From the NCBI GenBank assembly GCA_032719365.1, contig CM064875.1, positions 37,904,693 to 37,968,692 of the forward strand: 64,000 nucleotides of DNA. Direction: 5' to 3'. Shown in pieces: positions 34,401 to 46,059 of the stretch. The stretch's first letter is position 1; every line of letters starts with the position of its first letter. Made by a program: the position numbers and the translations under genes. The notes beneath the pieces are model-generated. The model worked only from the letters and a program-made list of their open reading frames with translations. It made no database searches and was not told the DNA's origin. The DNA comes from Prinsepia uniflora. Its lineage: Eukaryota; Streptophyta; Magnoliopsida; Rosales; Rosaceae.

Positions 34401-37400
34401 CAAAGATTTCCGTATCATCAAAAGTTGTTACTTCATTGCAGATTTCGCAAACGTTGTATTTCCCATACATTGAAAGTGTTCCTCTCTTTAAAGGATGCTC
34501 CTCAGAATTCATCAATCAAGTAGTAAGTAATTTCTTTTCTTTTTTCCATGTACATAGTACACATATTGATGGTAAAATGGTTCAAAATAAACACTGATAG
34601 TTGGATCTTCTACCTCAGTATGTACAAACCCGTTTTTAGTACGCTTCCTTGCCTACTTATGTCAACCTGGATTATCATGGACACTAAGAACCACACAGAA
34701 TAGATGCTTCTTGCACTCAGAAAACATTTAACATATTGGCTCCTTTTTTCGTGGAAATGGTTTTGATCTGGCACCTTCTTGAAAGAAAAATACATGGGAA
34801 ATAAGGATTTACAGTCTTGCGAGTTTCTCTGTGAATTTTTTTGTAAACCGTAAAAAGAAAATGTATGAGTGTGCCTGCAAATAGGGTACCTTAAACAAGC
34901 GTGGTGTGATGTTTCAATTTGAAGTGTCATGTGCAATACCACACTCCGTAGTTCTTCATTTTCTTTTTCATCTTGCAGGTTATTAAACTGCATGAGGAGT
35001 TTTTCCTCCCTGGAGAAGTGATAATGGAACCAGGAAACGTAGTAGATCAACTTTATTTCGTCTGTCATGGTGTGCTGGTATGATTACGTACCCTAGAGTC
35101 ACTGTCTGTCTTGTCTCGTTGGTAATGACATGTTTCCCTTTTTTATCACTGGAGCTATTATGAGGCTAACAAAGCTATTTTCGTACAGGAGGAGGTGGGC
35201 ATAGCGGAAAATGGAATAGAAGAGACCGTTTCGCTTTTGGAACCTAACAGCTCATTTGGAGAAATCTCCATCCTTTGTAACATTCCCCAACTTTATTCAG
35301 TTAGGGTGTGTGAATTATGTAGACTTCTGCGACTTGATAAACAATCTTTTACAAGTATCCTTGACATATATTTTTATGACGGGCGAAAAATCCTGAACAA
35401 CATTCTAGAGGCAAGTTTTCTGTTGTAATTTATATTTGTTTTCTAATGCTTCTGCTACTGTGGAAATATTTTGAATAAATTTTCCTTTTGTTCATTCATA
35501 TGGATGAAAATTGCGCAGGATAAAGCACCTCGTGTTAAACAGCTAGAGTCGGACATTACATTTCATATTGGAAAGCAAGAAGCGGAGCTTGCTTTGAAGG
35601 TCAACAGTGCAGCTTATCATGGAGATCTGTTTCAGCTAAAAGGTTTGATCCGAGCAGGAGCTGATCCCAACAAAACCGATTATGATGGAAGGTCACCCTT
35701 GGTATGAAATGTCATAAAATTATTAGATTAATCATTATGAACGCGTCTTTGACTTATCTGGTTGTGTGTGGATGTGTGTGATAAGGCATCTAACATGAGG
35801 ATCAGTTGAGTAAGGACTGCATTTAATCAATGTAATGCCAATGGTAAAAGGTTCTATTTCCAGAAAAGTTAAGGCGAAAAGGACTTGAGACTAGTTTATT
35901 ATTTGTTTTCTAAAAGATGAGCAGGTATTAATGGAGGTAGATCTTGTCTGAAAGGATTCTTTCTTCTTTTCAGCATATTGCTGCATTAAGAGGGCACGAA
36001 GATATTACGCTTTTCCTTATTCAGGAACGAGTAGACATCAACATCAAAGGTAAATTTTTACGATATTATAAACCATCCATGGTGTTATCTGTTACCCCTG
36101 TCACAGTACCACGATTAATAGTTTGTTTGTTTGATTGTTTGTTTTCTTCTTCTTCTTCTTCTTCTTCTCCAGACAATTTTGGGAACACACCCTTGCTTGA
36201 AGCCATTCAGAACGGGCACGATAGAGTTTCTTCTTTACTTACTAAAGAAGGAGCTTCCTTGAACATGGAAAATGCTGGGAGTTTTACATGTACAGCCATT
36301 ACAAGGGGGGATACAGATTTCCTTAAAAGATTATTGTCAAATGGCGTTGACCCCAACTCCAAAGATTATGATCATCGCACCCCACTTCATATAGCAGCCT
36401 CGGAGGGACTATATACGATGGCAAAATTGCTGTTAGAAGCTGGGGCCAATGTTTTCTCAAAGGACAGGTACACTCCAAATAGTCCATTTCTCTTCAGTTT
36501 CTTGCTTCTACCGTCCCTTTTTGGTCTGCAAGTCTTGAAATCGTTATTGGAATGATCTAGTTTCTTAAGCAATAGAACTTGGAGAACTAAACTTCACCGG
36601 TTGATCTCCCTCTCTAATAAGTAATTCCTGGTTTGATTTCGTTATAGCTTCCATATTTCTGATCCCTTGAGCTAAGCAGAATTGTAACGATGCTCTCCCA
36701 AAATGCAACATGGTTAGACTGGTTCCCTAGCATTCTTTGACATGAAGTTAAGATTATATTTGCGGCTATATGTAATCAGCGTGGTCTCCAATTTTATCCT
36801 TTTGCTGGTATACATTATCTGACCTACTTCATACCTCTATCTCTCAATTCGGTTCTTATAAGATAAGAAGGGAATTCGAAACTATGAGATATATAGTAGC
36901 TTATAATCTTGTTCATCAGTAACCATATGGTGTTTCCCGCACTGCGCGCAGATGGGGAAATACCCCGCTAGATGAGGGTCGGATGTGTGGGAACAAGAAC
37001 CTGATTAGACTTCTGGAAGAAGCAAAGGCTGCCCAGTTATCAGAATTCCCTTACCGCGCTCATGAAATCACAGGTTTATTCACAAGACTCGTTCTATTTT
37101 CAATATTTAAAAGAAGAAACCTACCTTCAATCTGGTTATGCATCAGAACTCATTGGGTTAGTGTTGTGGTATGAACAAAGTTGGAGAATATCAGTATCAA
37201 CACATAAAAATAAAATAAAAAATTTAATGAAAACGATATTCTTCGCGGCGGCTTTTTTGCTTAATGCTAAGTTATTTCCAAATGTTGTGAGGAGTTGGGC
37301 TTCTCCCAATTACCAATTAATTTTGAGTGGAAACTCAACTCTTTATTTTATTTTATGATATTTTAGTGAGTTATGCCACGTGTAAAGTCAAATGTGAGAG

Positions 37401-37956
37401 GAAAATATATAACTCTTTATAAACTCTTGTGCAATTTACAATGTGAGATATTTGTATCTTCACATTCTCATACGCTTTAACATGTATAACGAGTTTTCGA
37501 AACCTAACACATAAACAACTCATTGAATATATAAAGGCACAATACATATTAGTTACAATACACCTAACTAGGAAAAAAATTCTTCAATTAAGTAAGATAT
37601 CAAAGCAGTCACGGATATCAAGTCAATCTTGGATATTAAATCAACCCAGATTTGTCGATCACAATTTGATTTTTAACAAATTTTTGTTGCAATTTGCAGA
37701 TAGAATGCACCCGAAAAAGTGCACGGTGTACCCTTTCCATCCATGGGATAGCAAAAGCAGAGAAGAAAGAAGAATTGGAATTGTGTTATGGATTCCAACT
37801 ACAATAGAAGAGCTTATAAGTGCAGCAGCAGAGCAACTAGAATTTCAAAGTGAAGATTGCTGCTGCATATTATCAGATGATGCAGGTAAAATTCTTGATG
37901 TAGACTTGATAAATGATGCTCAGAAGTTGTATTTAGTCAGCACTAAGACACGGTAG
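28201..37956 (+). CDS. SKOR: SKOR/GORK-type outward-rectifying Shaker K+ channel
   Basis: Thirteen exons join in phase to 2514 bases (837 residues plus stop): 28201-28454, 32349-32573, 32774-32837, 33132-33471, 33776-34071, 34442-34522, 34979-35077, 35189-35410, 35519-35701, 35974-36049, 36173-36467, 36952-37073, 37700-37956. All introns are GT-AG except intron 8 (GC-AG). The domain order is acidic N-terminus, S1-S6 with a TVGYGD filter, cyclic-nucleotide-binding-like domain, ankyrin repeats and C-terminal KHA domain, as in Arabidopsis SKOR (828 residues). In that family it releases K+ from stelar cells to the xylem (SKOR) or from guard cells (GORK). The N-terminus (MSRRVTEDRQ...) does not decide between the two, so the symbol means the subfamily. 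No stop or frameshift was seen. Confidence 0.93.
30975..31838. mobile_element. hAT-type MITE in intron 1
   Basis: The terminal inverted repeats match at 14 of 18 positions (TAGGTGTGTTAATCGGTT against the complement of the right end, TAGTCCTGTTAATTGGTT). The flanking 8-bp sequences are ACTACGAT (30967-30974) and ACTACTAT (31839-31846), 7 of 8 equal, which is the hAT duplication size. Both subterminal parts are rich in CGGTTCGGTT, so they can fold back on each other. No transposase frame is present. Confidence 0.75.
32031..32062 (+). promoter_or_regulatory. Candidate internal promoter (promoter 2) of the channel gene
   Basis: CCAAT (32031-32035) is followed by TATATAT (about 32056-32062), then a C/T-rich leader-like stretch and a GC-rich GGCGCGCC box before an ATG at 32141. 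ACGT-containing boxes (ACACGTAGC, GCACGTAGC) lie at about 31935-31980. The base composition contrasts with the AT-rich intron around it. Confidence 0.4.
32141..32187 (+). CDS. Candidate alternative first exon of the channel gene
   Basis: ATG at 32141 opens MKTVVDGGGYPESVN followed by two bases AA and the donor GTAAAA at 32188. Joined to exon 2 at 32349, the split codon becomes AAG (Lys) and the frame continues WYRAW, the start of S1. The product would lack the 85-residue acidic N-terminus and have 16 residues instead. Phase agreement alone has a one-in-three chance, so the promoter context is what adds weight. A transcript is needed to confirm it. Confidence 0.35.
32349..34071 (+). other. SKOR: Exons 2-5: voltage sensor and pore
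   Basis: Exon 2 carries S1 (WTKFILVWAVYSSVF, about 90-104) and S2 (FILDVVGQVAFLLDIILHFF). Exon 3 carries S3 (IIDLLGCMPWDNIYK). Exon 4 carries S4 (R190 YLLWIR196 LSR199 VR201 K202), S5 (KLLAVELYCTHTAACIFYY) and most of the pore (TSMYFAIVTMATV). Exon 5 completes the filter G295-Y296-G297-D298 and holds S6 (MVYVSFDMVLGAYLIGNMTA) with Asp317-Met318-Val319. In Arabidopsis SKOR the corresponding triplet is Asp-Met-Ile, linked to K+ sensing. Confidence 0.92.
34442..35410 (+). other. SKOR: Exons 6-8: C-linker end and cyclic-nucleotide-binding-like domain
   Basis: Residues 394-527. Exon 6 is ISQTLYFPYIESVPLFKGCS..., exon 7 is VIKLHEEFFLPGEVIMEPGN...CHGVL, and exon 8 holds SSFGEISILCNIPQLYSVRV and LCRLLRLDKQSF. 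The fold is typical of plant Shaker channels and works in tetramer assembly and gating rather than proven nucleotide binding. Confidence 0.92.
35411..35518 (+). other. Intron 8, non-canonical GC-AG
   Basis: Exon 8 ends CTAGAG and the intron begins GCAAGT, the strong consensus of GC-AG introns. It ends TTGCGCAG before GATAAAGCACC. The joined frame reads NNILE-DKAPRVKQLESD, in register with the family. No GT donor nearby keeps the frame. Confidence 0.85.
35519..37073 (+). other. SKOR: Exons 9-12: ankyrin repeat domain
   Basis: Residues 528-752. Ankyrin-type units are seen at AAYHGDLFQLKGLIRAGADP, RSPLHIAALRGHEDITLFLI, NTPLLEAIQNGHDRVSSLLT, SKDYDHRTPLHIAASEGLYT and WGNTPLDEGRMCGNKNLIRL. A TTC microsatellite (about 36145-36168) forms part of the polypyrimidine tract of intron 10. 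Ankyrin repeats in this family serve protein contacts and tetramer stability. Confidence 0.9.
37700..37956 (+). other. SKOR: Exon 13: KHA domain
   Basis: It completes Asp753 and runs to the stop TAG at 37954-37956. Motifs CTVYPFHPWDSK, RIGIVLWIPTTIEELISAA and GKILDVDLINDAQKLYLVS match the hydrophobic-acidic KHA domain that ends plant Shaker channels and aids clustering. Confidence 0.93.
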
Positions 37957-38367
37957 TTTCGCATAAACAATTTGGCAGACCGGGAATTGTAACGTAGTCT
38001 TGTATCATGTTTGTATGCAAACTGGAGTGTGGTGTGTATCAAATCACCATATTTATGGCTTCCTAGTGATTATGTGACATACGTCTATTCAGCTCGGATC
38101 TCATTCTCAAGACTGAAAATTATTTAATTGCCTAACATGGGATTTTTCAAGAAAAAATATAAATCCTCACCTCCCAAATGCAAAAGAAAAATAAAAAGAA
38201 AAGGGGGAATAATCTAAGACTCATGTAGAGACCATACTTACACTAACATTTTCATGGCATTTTTTTTCATGTTTCACCAAACCCTAATTGGGACCGACAA
38301 TACTTAATTCGTTCCAAACAGAGTAAGGGTGGGAATATTTGGATCCTTTCCTTTATTTATGTCAAAG
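37957..38367 (+). other. Channel 3' untranslated region and flank
   Basis: No AATAAA is evident. TG-rich motifs (TGTATCATGTTTGTATG, about 38001-38017) could serve as the plant far-upstream element for polyadenylation. No gene lies before the retroelement starting at 38368. Confidence 0.4.
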
Positions 38368-39138
38368 TGATAACGCTCAAACTACGTATTAAATTAAACA
38401 CGTAATTTGAGTTATATGCAATTTAAACCCTTTTTGTGTAGATGTAGTATTGGTAAATAGAGATCGTTTTTAACCGGGAAAATTAGGAAACACTAATAAT
38501 GTGTTAGTGAGAAAAAATAATGTTTAAAAGAATAATGAATGAATTAATCAATTAATCAATTAAAAATGAATGAATTAATGAATTAAATAACTAATGAATT
38601 AAAGAATTAATGAATAAAAAATTTAAAGAATAAAAAATAAAAAATAAATAAAAAATAAAAAATAAAAAATTAAAGAATTAAAGAATGAAATGGGGGGTTT
38701 TGAACAAAGTGTAATCATAAAATAAAAATAAACAAGCAAAAATAATTAAGAACTTAATTCTACTTCTACTTTAATTTTTGTACAAGTGGACTTTTTTCAA
38801 ACACATATTTTCACCAACATTCTAACATTTTGCTCATATTGAACCAATCCTGAAATTCTACCTTAATCATCTCAATTACATAATTCACCTTACGTTTTTA
38901 TTTCAATGTGTGTCAAACATTTAAATCTCTTCAACCATATTCTAAGTGCACCGAACAGCGATCATAAACACTTGGCGTTAAATTGAAGGTTAAGCGCTAA
39001 AACATATGAAGTGAATGAAATTCAAAAAATAAAACACATGGAGATTGTATTCACATTTACAAAAGTTAGAAAAAAATACCAACACATATATTGAATTATA
39101 AATAAAAACGAAATAATAACAAGAGTTCATGTAAAGGA
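38368..39138 (-). repeat. 3' LTR portion of the Athila/TAT-like element
   Basis: It begins TGATAACGCTCAAACTACGT and is collinear with 48372-49107, including an AATTAATGAAT-type low-complexity stretch. After 39138 similarity stops, so this LTR is truncated or its U3 has been replaced. Confidence 0.65.
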
Positions 39139-39802
39139 ATATATAGGATAAATGGTGCTCAAATTCGTTACAAGACTCAATAGACTCCCAAAATATATCA
39201 TAACTTCCCAACCTGAGTGCAATGATGTCAGTAATCCATCCCTTCGAACATAGGCCTAATTTCATCATGTTGGGCGCGCCTCGACTTCATTCTTTGTGTC
39301 GGATTTATAAATGTAAAGGACTTAACTCAAACATTACATAATCAAACCTTATTACCTTGATAGAGACTCAAAACATTTTTTTTTATTTTTTTTCGGTTTT
39401 TATTTTTTTTTTTTTGTTTTTTTTTTGATGATTTTTATTTTTTTTGTTTTTTTATATATCAAGCTAATAACATGTGCCAATAATACAATAAAGTTTGAGT
39501 AAGTAAATCCATATAATACACATAAAAATCTTCAAAACATCATCACTTTCTCTTCACACCAATTTCATGTCTTCAACCGAGTATTTGGAACAAGGGTAAA
39601 AGATGTATATACTAAGTTCAAGTGTTCAGTTAATCATGGTGATGAAGAGAAATGCTTAATGTAGGCTAAAATGGATTAAAACTAAGGGGGTCGCAACTTG
39701 TGCGCATAAATAGAGAACATGGATGTTGAATTTGTGGTGTTAACCAAATCATTGAGTTTATTGACCTAAAAGCTTTGAAAATCACATAGAATAAGTTCTA
39801 GT

Positions 39803-42525
39803 TGTAACGACCCGGAAATTCGAAAAAGGAAAATTTGGAAAATTTGAAGGAAATGATGATTTTGCCTCTGGTTATAAGGGCCGAAAGTTGACTTTTTGAC
39901 CGGGACACTTTTTGGACTTTCCGATGGAACCGTTGGATAGGTCTCGAGACGCTGAATTCGTAGACAGACGGCATGCGTCAATCGGAGTTCGGATGTAAAA
40001 GTTACAGGCCTGAAAAAGTGAAGGGCAATTTGGTAATTTTGCAAAAGAAGGGTAAAAAATGGTAAATTTGCGCAGTGTTGGATTACTCAACCAATTGGGT
40101 GAGTCACATCTGCCCTTGATTGACATCTGTCACTGGCAGATTGTGGATTAGTGGCAAGTATCCGTGTCTTTGGGTTGGCGGTGGAGGATGATGTACGTAT
40201 GTGGTAAGTGTGTTCGAACAAAGAAAACAGGGGACGTGATCATGAATGCTTGATCTCATGTGACAATTGAACAAAACCAAATGGAATCGAGCGAGTGAGA
40301 ACATAGAAATTTGAAGAAGAAATGGGGAGGAAAACCGTGAAAGGAAACCAGAAAACCATAGAACTCGAAAACCAAACCTTCATTAAATTTCGAATTCGGG
40401 CTTCTCCATTTGGACCCCCTTTGATTCAATTGACCTTGAATTCATCTTCCTGAGATCATTTCGAGTCAAACCCAATCAAAAACGAAAGAAAAGGGCGTCG
40501 TTTTAGCTGAGAACAGACATGGTAAGAATTGGAAAATTCAAAGATTGAGTCGTGTAATTAGAGGAGTTAGACGTTGAAATTGAGCTTGGAAGTATGTTTT
40601 TATGGATCCTGCGAAGCTTCTGAGTGAATCAATTGCAAGAATTCAATTGGAATTGGTCGAGATTGAAGGATGAACAGTACCCGGGTGTTCATCGACAAAG
40701 TCGAGATTGAGTTGAAGGATTAAGGTATGTTGGATCCAAATTAATGTTACAGACCTGGAATTAACTTAGTTTCGAATCTAATGGATAGTTCAATTGAAAG
40801 AATTAAAGAAGGATTGAACGAGATCCAATCGGGTCATCTCGCGGGCCAATCGGACCCGTTTTACAGACCAACGGGTGAGGACGATGGTACTGTAGCACTC
40901 GCGTGGGCTTCACGCGCAGCCGCTTGAGGTGGCGTGTGGGGGTCGTGAGTGGGAACCCCGAGGTGAGGTCAACATGACTTTTGTTCCTTTTAATGTAACG
41001 AACATTTTGGCACTGGTTTCGAGGAAATCCGATATCGTTTCGATAATGTTCTGTGTATCCGCAATTTTAATATACATTTAAAATACGTATTTAAATCCCG
41101 GAAAAATTGGAGAAATTTATATGAGGTATATTGAAGGGTTAGTGACCCTCGATAATGATTTTGGACAGGAATGGTGATTTCTGAAATTTACGAAAAAACG
41201 TGCAGCTCGGAAAGCGAGCGATATGGACGGTGTGTGAGTGGAAATTGTTTTCTACCCAAAATGCATGCATATATGTTTTAAATGCTTTATGATATGATTT
41301 GAAATGATTTGGCATGATTAATGTTTCGATATGATGATTTTCGGATTTTGGGAATATTATATTGTTTTATATTGTTTGGTCACGATTTTCGAGAAAACTG
41401 TGAAATTGTTGTTTTGGGAGAAGGCCCGAGATTTGAGATTGGTTTTGACTCGGATTATGAGTCAGGGATTGATTTGATGGATTTATAATGCCCTTTGGAT
41501 ATCTTTTATGGATTTATGTGAAAATGGCAACTGAGGTTGCGAGTGCACGGATTTGTGTGAAAATGATATTTTGGGCTTGAGACCCAATTAGATAGTGATT
41601 TTGACTCGGATTTGGAGTCACATGTGAATATGATGAAATTTATGATTTTAATTTATAAAGTGAATTCTGGACACTGTTTTTATGATGGATTTGTGGAACT
41701 TGCTTTGTGAAAGTTATGTTTCGGGCAGAGGACCTGTTGAAATGTTTTTGACTTGATTTGATATTTGAATGGTTTTAAAATGAGATTACTAGATTTGGTG
41801 ATTGTTCCACATATACCGTCCTCTGTGATTTGATAGTCTCCTCCAGACGTCGTGGATCTTGGAGTAGTCACGATCCACTGCCCGGAGATGAGTAGCTCCG
41901 AGGGAGGCTCAATCTCAGGAGTGTGAGATTATGATGATATCCTCCAGACGTCGTAGATCCTGGAGATGATATCACCCCAGATGTCGTAGATCATGGGGAG
42001 GTACTCAGATATGAGACACCCGAGTTTGCACGTGTTGCATTGATATCGTGACGGTTACTTGGATATTAAGATTAGATATTGAGGATTGGTGATATTTGTG
42101 ATTTATTGATATTTGTGTCCAGATACTTTATATCATGAACTGATTTGATGAACATGAGTTTTATGGACCATGGGAAAACATGTTTTGATTTATCGGTCCA
42201 CTGTTCATACTTGATTGATTTCATGCTATTACTCATGTTTTATGATATGTATGCATGTTTGTGAAACTGGAGGGTAAGACTGTATTTTGATAAATGTATT
42301 TCTAAAACTTTGTTTTGTCCACTCACACCTTTTATGTTTTTATTGACCCTATAGGTCGTGGCGCGATGATCGAGGCTATTCGAGAGGTGGAGGCATAAGT
42401 GGGCACAGGTGCGATTATCACTTGTTTGACAAGTGCTGAGGGTAATTTCGGAACTTTAGTTGACTTGTCAGACGGGAGCAGGGCCGGGCACGGTTATCTA
42501 TGTCCTTCGGGGATGGGTCCTGTCA
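39803..42525 (+). mobile_element. Solo LTR, family E
   Basis: It begins TGTAACGACCCGGAAATTCG and ends GGGTCCTGTCA. The duplication CTAGT is at 39798-39802 and 42526-42530. It contains a donor (GACATG|GTAAG, 40521/40522), the GC-rich module (40889-40950), hairpins GACTC-GGATTAT-GAGTC (41447-41463) and GACTC-GGATTTG-GAGTC (41603-41619), and an acceptor (TATAG|GTCGTGG, 42354). Its start matches the LTR at 63227, so it belongs to the autonomous element's family. Confidence 0.92.
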
Positions 42526-42707
42526 CTAGTATCTAGAATTTATTAAAAGTTACGATAAGCAGTTATGAGGCATATGTATATCAATTTAAACAAAGAACTT
42601 ATGAATCCCTCATCAAAGATGCATATAAAGTTCTAAGGCTCACATAAGGTTCAAATGATTCATACTTATCTTAACATGCTCGTTTATATACCAATTTACA
42701 TGCATTA

Positions 42708-45565
42708 TGTAACCACCCGTCCCGAGAGCCGAGATTAGTAAAGTGATTAATAACGGATTAGTGAGTCTAATTGGTGTTTAGTTGGTTACTTTATGCCCGT
42801 TAGTGTAGAATGACGATTTTGCCCCTAGTTTGGGCAAAAAGTTGACTTTTAGTTCGGGCGGTGAATTAGGTATTAACCGATGACCGCGAGTTCGTAGACA
42901 GGTGGCACGCCCGATTCCGACATCCGAGGAGGAAGTTATGATGATCGGAAGGTTGAGGGCATTACTGTAATTTGGTTAAAATAGGGGGAAAAGTTGACTT
43001 TTCGCACGATAGGGTTTTTGTACGTAGACCTAGGACCATTAGGTAGATCTCATCATCCTGAGTTCAACAACAGGCGGCATGCCTTCATCGGACATTGGAC
43101 GGGTAAGGTACAGGTCTAGAACGACGAAGGGTAAAATGGTAATTTTGTGTTACAAAGGCATTTTGGTTTTTTGGTGCATTGGGAATTGGGCCAATCTGAT
43201 AAGGCCAAGTGTACAGGTGTAAGTGGATATTTGTGAGAGGGGCTCTAGGATTGTGACATGTGGCAAGGGGCTCGAGGTTTCTTTCAAAATCTTTGGGTGA
43301 GTCGTGTTTGTGGCTGTGCAATCGAAGAAAACAGAGAGTGAGGTTGAGGGAGGAATCGATCAAATTACAGTGAGTGTGTGAGTTCTTGGGTGTGAGAGTG
43401 TGTTCATAGGAGGCACAGAGGAGGCTGAGAGTGCAAGGACTGAGCTGAGAGTTGAGTGGTTGTGTGTGTGAGGAAGGTGAGGTTTCAGGAAAACAGAGAA
43501 GTGTCGAGGGATTTTGGTGGTGGTGCAGCCGTGCTGGATCAATCGAGGCTGAAGGTGGTGTCCAGAGGACAGAGGAGGATTAGAAGGGTCACATAACCAC
43601 GACGGAGCTCACGACGGCGGCCTGAGCACAGGTAATTTCTGGATTTCTTTTCGATACTCTGTTTTTCCGTTTTGCTTCAAAGGGTTAGTCGTGAAGCTAG
43701 GGGCTGAGTCGAGGTGTCTGGTAGGTTCTAATCGATTCCTTAGGTCCTTAGGAACCTGTAGATATCGAAGTCGTGATGGGGGGTGAGACGGGTGGCCGGA
43801 TTGAAGAACAAGGGTTTTGGTTGGTCACGGGTTCGAGCTAGGGACGACGGGTTAGAGGTAGGATTGATGTGTTTGGTTGAGGGGAATAGGTTGCTTAGGA
43901 CAGGACGAAGCTTTTGGGCTTGGAAGGAAGGGAAATGGTGGACGGACGGTGGAGAACCGCCCTCGCCGGTTTAGGCCGGTTGACTAGCTGAAGAAGACGA
44001 TGAACAGTACTCTATGTACAGACGCGTGAGGCCCACACGCAGCCACTTTGGGCGGCGCGTGGAGGCGCGTGTGGTGGTTTCTAGGGAAACTTACAACTAG
44101 GTTTTTGGTCTAGATGTCATAACGAATCTTTTGGGATAGGTTTCGGGTTAATTGGACGTCGATTCGAGTTAGTTCGGCGGGATCGAAGTTCTAGGGTTTC
44201 GTTTTACGTACGTTTGAAGTTCGGGAAAATTGGGGGAAAATTAGGAAAACCTTGATGGACGTGTTAGTGACGTGTTTCCGTGATTGTTGACAGGATCGGG
44301 AATTCCCGAGGTGGACGAGGAACGCACGGGACGCGGGTGACGTGCCCGGTAACTGTGAGTGGACCCCTTCTCTATAATTGAGCATGCATAACTGTTTTTC
44401 TATAATTGTTTTATGGTTTTACATGTGATTTCATGATTATTGAATATGTTATAACTGTTTTATATAATTGCACGTTTTACGAGAAAACTACGGTTTTTAG
44501 CACATTTTACGAGGAAACTTTGATTTATGATTACGATGCCATGATTTTGGGATTTCAAACGATAAGTGATTTTCAATGATTATAAGTGGATTTTGATACA
44601 TGATTTGATGATCAAGGTTTTCGGTTTTAGAATCGGATTTCGGAAAGCGGGATTTGGTTTTAAAGTTGAAAAGTGGAATTCTGGATTTGGGTTCGGAATG
44701 ACGGTTCTGGATGTTGGAAGGGCTTCGGGCTAGTGATTTCGGATTCGGGTTTGGATATGGATTTAGAAATGGTTTTCAAATGGTTTTGATTGGATTTGCT
44801 GGATCTGGTTATTGGGTTTAAAGACCCGGATATTGTGATTGACGGGGGACGGGCCCGGATTGGGTTTAAAGACCCGGATTGAGTTTAAAGACTCGGGAGT
44901 TTAAAGACTCGGATATATTGCTATTTCCCCCGTAGGCCTGTTGAGTTTAAAGACTCGGAGTTTAAAGACTCAGATTATTGAGGCCTGGATTGATTTTAAA
45001 GACTCGGATAGGTCTAGCAGGTTCGATTGGAAAATGATGATGTGGATTTATGTGTTATCGTACTGTTTTCATGATGCCTATTTTGTGAATTATGAAGGTT
45101 TTTATGATGACTACTACGGTGTTTATAGCTGTGTTTAATTAATGGGTTATGCATGCATGTTTTCAAAACGGAGGGCCAAACCCTGGTTTGTTTATGAAAT
45201 GGTTTTTGAACTTTTATTCTTTATGGTCCATTCACACTTTCTGGTTTTTAACTACCCTCCAGGTCGTGGAGCTAGCGCAAGAGTTGACGTTGAGGCAGCG
45301 TCGGAGGCATAGAGTACTCGAGAGTTTGCCCTGAGGGTTTCATTTTACCGTTGTGCATGTGCTTTGTGTATCGGTTTTGTTTTACTTTGTTTTTGAGTAC
45401 TATGCTCTGTATAACGGTTGACTTTTGGTTGTGTTTTAAATTCTCCTGCGTCTGACAATGTAATTTTTGGTTTTTGTGAGGTCCTTTCGGTCTTTCGTTT
45501 TGGGTTGACAGACGGGAGCAGGATTTACCTCGGTTTTCAGGGTGGTTACGGGGTGGGTCCTGACA
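42708..45565 (+). mobile_element. Solo LTR, family C (second copy)
   Basis: It begins TGTAACCACCCGTCCC and ends GGTCCTGACA. The duplication CATTA is at 42703-42707 and 45566-45570. It has a donor (CACAG|GTAATT, 43631/43632), the GC-rich module (44011-44072), TTTAAAGAC hairpins (about 44815-45000) and an acceptor (CCCTCCAG|GTCGTGG, 45262). It is diverged from 15565-18039 but of the same layout. Confidence 0.92.
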
Positions 45566-46059
45566 CATTATCTACAAGTTATAACATTTAATCACAAAGT
45601 ATTAACAAACAAATTCAAGTTGTAGTGATCATCTTTATAGTCATAACGTATTCATTTCCGTTCATTTTTACCATTGAAAGGTTAAAGGGCAACTTAATAC
45701 TCAGAAAAACACTAAATTAAAACAAAAAGACTCAAGAAAGCAATAAAAAAATTAATTTTTTTAATAATTATATTTTTATTTTTTGAATTATTTTTATAAA
45801 ACAATTTTATTAGACAATTAAAATTGTAAACCATTCCCCCACACTTCAATTCTACATTGTCCTCAATGTGGAAAATAAGAAATAATTGAACATAGAATCG
45901 AAGTAAGGAAAAGGATGTAGGAAATAGTAAGAAAAACATTAAATAAACAAAATAAAAGAGAGTTAAGGGTAAAAAGATAGCAAATCTGCGTTGATGACTC
46001 ATTCACCTCCCGGAAACACATTGAGTTGTCTCCCAACAAGCGCTTGAAGTTTAACGTCC

